DNA of 64,000 bases from Kordiimonas aquimaris (lineage in GTDB: Bacteria; Pseudomonadota; Alphaproteobacteria; Sphingomonadales; Kordiimonadaceae): assembly GCF_025574485.1 (NCBI RefSeq), contig NZ_JAOBPO010000005.1, positions 141,001 to 205,000 of the forward strand. The letters run 5' to 3'. Shown here piece after piece: positions 59,794-64,000 of the stretch. The notes beneath the pieces were generated by a model, which was not told where the DNA came from, did no database searches, and saw nothing but the letters and a program-made list of their open reading frames with translations. Numbering within the stretch: the stretch's first letter is position 1; each line of letters begins with the position of its first letter. The translations under genes and the position numbers were made by a program.

Positions 59794-59927
59794 AGCTGTA
59801 CTTTTTGTTTTAGCCCCCAGTGCTTTCGCAACACTGCCTCATCTACACCGCGTTGTATAGATTGTTTCATGTATTAATAGCGGTGTTTTACCGTGAATAT
59901 TAATGGTAAGTGCCTAGTAGGTGAGGG

Positions 59928-60137
59928 TTAGCTATCTTTCTGATAAGACAGGATGTCACCCGGTTGGCATTGTAGGTATTCGCAGATGGCAGCAATTGTT
60001 TCAAAGCGTACACCACGTACCTTTCCTGATTTTAACAAGCTAAGGTTTGCTTCTGTGATACCAACATGGGCAGCAAGGTCTTTCGACTTTACTTTCCGGT
60101 CTGCGAGCACAACATCAAGTTTAACGACAATTGGCAC
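59928..60137 (-). CDS. small XRE-type regulator (partner of DUF2975)
   Basis: 69 residues, basically one helix-turn-helix (KSKDLAAHVGITEANLSLLKSGKVRGVRFETIAAICEYLQCQPGDIL). This short Cro-like form is regularly found directly next to DUF2975 membrane proteins, as here, where the DUF2975 gene lies nine bases upstream in the same orientation. Probably autoregulates the pair; target not known. Confidence 0.85.
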   Translation of the reverse strand: MPIVVKLDVVLADRKVKSKDLAAHVGITEANLSLLKSGKVRGVRFETIAAICEYLQCQPGDILSYQKDS

Positions 60138-60146
60138 AAAACATCC

Positions 60147-60680
60147 TCAAATGATTTCGTTCAGTTCATCGCGCTGCTGGCGCGCCAATCGAACCATGTG
60201 AGCAATAGTTAACGCAAATAATGCTAAAACAAGAGCCATCAAATCGTCACCACCAAACCCAATGGCAAATTCACGTTTGCCGGGAGGATTATCCATTGTT
60301 AGCAAAACAACCAATAGTGTGGCGTGTGTGATGTTTAAGACCACATATACAAACAAGCTCTTAGATATATGGCTACAACACTGTTCGCAAACTTCTTCAA
60401 ACCATTGTCCGGCAGACAGAAAAGTCGTTAACCGATAGAGATAATATAAAGCATAAAGTATTGCACTGTTAGGCAAGAAGGTAAGAATGAAGCTTCCCCA
60501 CCATTCAGTAGATGATAAAGAGGCTATACCGCCGTGCTCTTCGATAGCAGTGTTGGGTAAGCCTATATAATAGAATGTATCTGGAAACAGCCAATACCAC
60601 AATTGTGCTATCATAATAACGGTGCCTAGAATTAGTATAACGATCCGAAGAAAGCGAAGACTGTTTGAAATATTGGTCAT
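60147..60680 (-). CDS. DUF2975 membrane protein
   Basis: 177 residues with four membrane helices (about 10-30, 62-82, 105-125 and 145-165). The FLSAGQWFEEVC segment after the second helix matches the family motif of DUF2975. Function unknown; relatives are paired with a small HTH regulator, as here, and may sense an envelope or membrane condition. An AT-rich 110-base region separates it from the divergent exported-protein gene. Confidence 0.8.
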   Translation of the reverse strand: MTNISNSLRFLRIVILILGTVIMIAQLWYWLFPDTFYYIGLPNTAIEEHGGIASLSSTEWWGSFILTFLPNSAILYALYYLYRLTTFLSAGQWFEEVCEQCCSHISKSLFVYVVLNITHATLLVVLLTMDNPPGKREFAIGFGGDDLMALVLALFALTIAHMVRLARQQRDELNEII

Positions 60681-60790
60681 AATTTCGTCAATAATTATTG
60701 TTTTACAGAAATAAGTAATTAAATTACGATAACAAAATAGACAGAAAAAGAAAAGCCCGAGTCACGCAGCGAGCAAATTATAAGAGTACA

Positions 60791-61519
60791 ATGAAAGTAC
60801 ATGGGGACAAATGGGGGAATAGATTAAGGGGCGCTATGTGCGCCGCATTCAGCCTTGTGTTGTTTGTATCGCTTCAAGGAAACGCACAAAACTCAACACA
60901 AAATACTGATGGGCAAACATCCGACCCATTATTTCAAAGTGAATCGTCAGCCTTGACCATTCCTGTTTACCCAAGATTTAAGCTCAAGCAGTTGCCAGCA
61001 ACGATCGATAATCTTAAGGATACATATATTGTATTAGATGATGGTTCGGTTTTGTCATTGGCGGATTGGGTTCTTGGGTCTGTTACCAAGTCAAATACTG
61101 GTGCGGGCATGACAGACTATCAGAACCGTTTGTTTCTTGGGCAGGCGGCGCGAGCGGCAGTTGGCCTGAGCGGTGATCTTATTTACCGTAGTTTTCAAGA
61201 TGCGGGTACTGCAATTCCCTTTACTGCGCACCGGCCGCCAGAGGCCTGGCAAGCGGTTCAGGGCATTTTGTCAACAGTTATCCCTGGTTTGGCACCGTCA
61301 AGTCGTGGATATGATAAAGGTTTTCAATGGGCGCCAGTTGCGCCAGTGCGCGCTTCTCAAGTTGGCTATGCAAATAATGTTGAGCAGCGTAGCAGCGGCG
61401 GTGCAATCTTGTTCGATGATCAATTCTTTTCAGCTCTTCAGCAAACACGCGGTGAATTTATGGAGCGCGGTCGGATTATGGATATTGTTGAACGTTTCGA
61501 GCGCGATGCAGCTAAGTAA
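60791..61519 (+). CDS. exported protein of unknown function, 242 residues
   Basis: Signal peptide around residues 14-33 (MCAAFSLVLFVSLQGNAQ). The mature part starts with a Ser/Gln/Thr-rich stretch, and the rest shows no domain I recognise. Tyr/Phe-rich segments include YDKGFQWAPVAPVRASQVGYANNV. The C-terminus is helical and charged. It is 110 bases upstream of the Tat-dependent amidohydrolase on the same strand and may belong to the same cluster. Confidence 0.7.
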   Translation: MKVHGDKWGNRLRGAMCAAFSLVLFVSLQGNAQNSTQNTDGQTSDPLFQSESSALTIPVYPRFKLKQLPATIDNLKDTYIVLDDGSVLSLADWVLGSVTKSNTGAGMTDYQNRLFLGQAARAAVGLSGDLIYRSFQDAGTAIPFTAHRPPEAWQAVQGILSTVIPGLAPSSRGYDKGFQWAPVAPVRASQVGYANNVEQRSSGGAILFDDQFFSALQQTRGEFMERGRIMDIVERFERDAAK

Positions 61520-61629
61520 TGCAAAGCTTTGTATTTATTTTCACCTTGTGAAAAATGCATTTGAACGCAACACGATAGATATCTGTTGGCAAGCATGTAA
61601 ACATGCTGCGTGCAACAGGGGAGGGTTCA

Positions 61630-63105
61630 ATGCGCAGTTATATTCACGATCCAAATGGTATCAGGTTACCAATAAAAATTGATAATGCATCCAATGGAGA
61701 ATTTTCACCGCTTGAACTTTCAAAACGCAATATTGAGGGCAACAGACAAGCATTGCTCGATGCAGATGACGCTGCGCGCAAATTAGGGCACGACAGGCGT
61801 TCATTTTTAGTTGGTGCGTGCGGGGCTGCAAGCACATTGCTTTCGGTGAATGCTGTAAACGCAGCGGCGGGAAAAACGGGAAGTTTTTTTGAGATAGCTT
61901 CTGAAGCCCGCTATGAAAACAGTGCAGCTGAGGATGCGATAGGCGGCGATGAATTTATTTTCGACGTGCATGGTCATTTTATCAACCCGTTTGGCAAGTG
62001 GCGTGAAGGAATCCCTGAAGGCGCGAAGCCATTTTCAGGTTTGCCTGCAGTAGAAGCGTGTCCGGATAAAACCGAAGGGCTTGATTATCTTGAATGCCTT
62101 TCAGGCGATCAATTCAGAAAAGATGTCTTCGTTGACAGCGACACTGACATGATGGTGTTAACTTTTGTGCCATCTCCAGCTGATGCTGAGCCCCTTACGA
62201 TTGAAGAGGCTGAAGTAACAAAGAATTTGTTGAATGCTGATGGTACGCAGCGCTTGCTCGTGCATGGGCGTGTTAATCCTAATCAAGCTGGTGATCTGGA
62301 AACGATGGATGAACTTGCTGAGCGCTGGAAAGTGTCAGCATGGAAAACATACACGCAGTGGGGCCCTGACGGAAAAGGCTTTTGGCTGCATGACGAAGAT
62401 ACAGGAATTCCCTTTCTAGAGAAGGCACGTGCGCTCGGCATTCGAAACATTGCCGTCCACAAAGGTATACCATTTGGTCGAAGATCTTATGAGCATAGCC
62501 GCTGCGATGATATTGGTATTGTTGCGAAACGATACCCTGACTTGAATTTCCTTATTTATCACTCGGGCTATGTCCCTGGGCAAGACGAAGCAGCCTTTGC
62601 CCCTGGTGCTGGTAAGGACGGCGTGGATGCTTTGGTTCAGTCGATGCTGGATAATGATGTTGCGCCCAATAGTAATGTATACGCGGATCTTGGCACAACG
62701 TGGCGCATATTAATGCAAAACCCTGATTCTGCTGCGCATGGGATGGGGAAATTGTTAAAATATGTGGGTGAAGACAATGTGATTTGGGGCACTGACTCTA
62801 TCTGGTATGGCTCACCGCAGGATCAAATACAGGCTTTTCGTTCGTTCCAAATATCAGAAGAGTTTCGGGAACGTTATGGATACCCAGAAATGACACCATC
62901 GCTTAGAGCGAAAGTGTTTGGGTTAAATGCAACAAAGCCATACAAAATAGACGTAGCGAAAGTGGCTCACATGCAGTCAAAAGATAAGTTCGCATTGGCT
63001 AAGGCAAATGCAAAAGACAATGCAGATCCACACTTTCTGACGTTTGGCCCTAAAAGTCGACGCGAGTTTATGGCCTTTCGCCGCGCAGAAGGCTCACATA
63101 CTTAG
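61630..63105 (+). CDS. Tat-exported amidohydrolase_2-family metal hydrolase
   Basis: 491 residues from ATG 61630, which has GGGGAGGG five bases upstream; the frame opens at 61603. A twin-arginine motif RRSFLVG at 56-62 and hydrophobic stretch follow an unusually long ~55-residue N-region. The hydrolase domain begins FDVHGHFINPF (HxH metal ligands) and ends with VIWGTDSIWYGSPQDQIQAF (conserved Asp). His residues in IAVHKG and IYHSGY complete a mononuclear or binuclear site as in PF04909 decarboxylase/hydrolases. Substrate unknown. Ferritin-like gene follows 146 bases on. Confidence 0.82.
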   Translation: MRSYIHDPNGIRLPIKIDNASNGEFSPLELSKRNIEGNRQALLDADDAARKLGHDRRSFLVGACGAASTLLSVNAVNAAAGKTGSFFEIASEARYENSAAEDAIGGDEFIFDVHGHFINPFGKWREGIPEGAKPFSGLPAVEACPDKTEGLDYLECLSGDQFRKDVFVDSDTDMMVLTFVPSPADAEPLTIEEAEVTKNLLNADGTQRLLVHGRVNPNQAGDLETMDELAERWKVSAWKTYTQWGPDGKGFWLHDEDTGIPFLEKARALGIRNIAVHKGIPFGRRSYEHSRCDDIGIVAKRYPDLNFLIYHSGYVPGQDEAAFAPGAGKDGVDALVQSMLDNDVAPNSNVYADLGTTWRILMQNPDSAAHGMGKLLKYVGEDNVIWGTDSIWYGSPQDQIQAFRSFQISEEFRERYGYPEMTPSLRAKVFGLNATKPYKIDVAKVAHMQSKDKFALAKANAKDNADPHFLTFGPKSRREFMAFRRAEGSHT

Positions 63106-63251
63106 AAAGTAACTTCATAAGGTGCATGATGGAAGCATACGCCTTAAGGAAAATTTGCAAAAAGATAAAGATCAGGGAACTTTCTGCCGCTAGCTGACAT
63201 CTCTTACTTATATGAGGCATGCTGCCTCTATTTTGTATGAAGGGAACAGCT

Positions 63252-63842
63252 ATGACAGATTTTTCTAAAAACATGATTAATCATATTGATACATCTCAGG
63301 CAAGTAGACGTAAATTCTTGATTGGATCTGGCGCTGCTGGTTTGTCCGCTGCAGCGGTAGCCTTAATTGGTGGCAAAGAAGCGTTAGCCAGTAAATACAA
63401 AGCAAATGAACATGGTGATGTAACAATATTGAGCACAGCACTTGGTGCAGAGCGAGAAGCAATAGCTGCATATCAATTAGGTGCTGAGAGTGGGCTGTTG
63501 TCTAAGGGTGTGCTTGATGTTGCTGTCGCTTTTCAGGGGCATCATAAAGAACACGCGGATGTCTTGGCTGCAACAATTACGTCATTGGGCGGCGTTGTAC
63601 CTGCTGCGCCTACACAGTATAATTTCCCTGTTTCACAGTTGAAAAAAGAGCGTGACGTGTTGGCGTTTGCGGCCGGATTGGAGCAGGGTGCAGTTAGTGC
63701 ATACCTTGGTGCTGTCCCACTTTTTGATAATAGAGACTTATCTGCTGCTGCTGCCAGCATCTTGGGCGACGAAGCGATGCATTGGGCTGTTTTGAGGCAG
63801 GCGCTTGGTTTAAATCCGGTTCCTGGGGCGTTTGTTTCTTGA
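63252..63842 (+). CDS. Tat-exported ferritin-like domain protein
   Basis: 196 residues from ATG 63252. Twin-arginine signal SRRKFLIGSG (about residues 17-26) and a hydrophobic stretch, then a four-helix bundle with paired acidic/His motifs: GAEREAIAAY, HHKEHADVL, GLEQGAVSAY and DEAMHWAVL, the pattern of periplasmic ferritin_2-type proteins that could hold a di-iron centre. Partner of the preceding amidohydrolase and of the following exported ORF, which starts two bases after its stop. Confidence 0.83.
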   Translation: MTDFSKNMINHIDTSQASRRKFLIGSGAAGLSAAAVALIGGKEALASKYKANEHGDVTILSTALGAEREAIAAYQLGAESGLLSKGVLDVAVAFQGHHKEHADVLAATITSLGGVVPAAPTQYNFPVSQLKKERDVLAFAAGLEQGAVSAYLGAVPLFDNRDLSAAAASILGDEAMHWAVLRQALGLNPVPGAFVS

Positions 63843-63844
63843 TT

Positions 63845-64000
63845 ATGGTGGCTCTTTGTAATGGATTCAGGGTTCGTATGTATGTATGGACCTTGCTCTC
63901 CGGCCTGTTCATAGTTCCGCAAGCATTTGCCTCCATTGGTAATGGGGCATTCGCTGATGGAGCAGAGGTTGTTGAATTGGATGCTGATTCGTATAGCGCG
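63845..64000 (+). CDS. exported protein, 5' part only (cut by window edge)
   Basis: An open frame from ATG 63845 (or ATG 63878) to the window end with no stop. A clear signal peptide (YVWTLLSGLFIVPQAFA) is followed by an acidic start of a mature protein (DGAEVVELDADSYSA). It begins two bases after the ferritin-like gene, so it is probably translated in the same operon. Too short to name. Confidence 0.6.
   Translation, partial: MVALCNGFRVRMYVWTLLSGLFIVPQAFASIGNGAFADGAEVVELDADSYSA

Overview
The window reads as ordinary chromosome of a moderately AT-leaning alphaproteobacterium. The strongest lineage marks are a circularly permuted two-piece tmRNA gene (acceptor piece upstream of coding piece), an alphaproteobacterial-type SspB, and the set mreBCD-mrdA-rodA, recN-ligA, hflKC-degP and ilvBHC. 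A marine order such as Kordiimonadales or a relative would fit, but the sequence alone does not fix the genus. I see no prophage, insertion sequence, CRISPR array, rRNA or tRNA gene. Coding density is high and genes lie on both strands.

Layout. 0-3.5 kb: an exported cupin protein, a MazG-like pyrophosphohydrolase with a PAS_5 protein, a MarR regulator, branched-chain aminotransferase IlvE and an XRE regulator. 3.6-10 kb: bamD, recN, ligA, a DUF389 membrane protein and an orphan 82-residue protein. 10-15.4 kb (minus): prmA, a UvrD/PcrA helicase and a ClC channel. 15.5-23.2 kb: an AsmA-family giant, a ribbon-helix-helix protein, an AlkC-like DNA glycosylase, a GNAT, class I fumarase and SspB. 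23.5-26.6 kb: two tandem exported LolA-like/metallo-beta-lactamase fusions. 26.6-29.4 kb: ssrA (tmRNA), a BLUF photoreceptor, a LysR regulator and a divergent sterol-desaturase-family enzyme.

29.4-33.9 kb: thyA, a CHASE-type histidine kinase and folA in one direction, convergent with mrp. 34-38.8 kb: hflK, hflC, a Do-type protease and serB. 38.8-45.5 kb: miaA, then the branched-chain amino acid block ilvB-ilvH-ilvC and leuA. Its intergenic regions hold hairpins and a Leu-rich short ORF that look like attenuators. 45.7-51.3 kb: the rod-shape elongasome cluster mreB-mreC-mreD-mrdA-rodA. 51.3-55.6 kb: an exported M20 amidohydrolase, a LuxR/LuxI quorum-sensing pair whose synthase carries a long C-terminal extension, a Zur-like repressor whose ribosome binding site lies in a strong hairpin, and msrA. 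55.6-64 kb: small exported and membrane proteins, MscS, a thioesterase, a CBS protein, an exosortase-associated-type glycosyltransferase, a DUF2975/HTH pair, and Tat-exported amidohydrolase and ferritin-like proteins running into a truncated exported ORF at the right edge.

Working together: IlvE, IlvB/H/C and LeuA cover most of valine/isoleucine and the entry to leucine synthesis. ThyA and FolA form the thymidylate/folate cycle. SspB and tmRNA both belong to ribosome rescue and ClpXP proteolysis. HflKC and the Do protease handle envelope quality control. The most rewarding places for a second look are the RNA-level features (tmRNA, the ilv and leu leaders, the zur hairpin), the extended LuxI, the LolA-MBL tandem and the right-edge Tat cluster.
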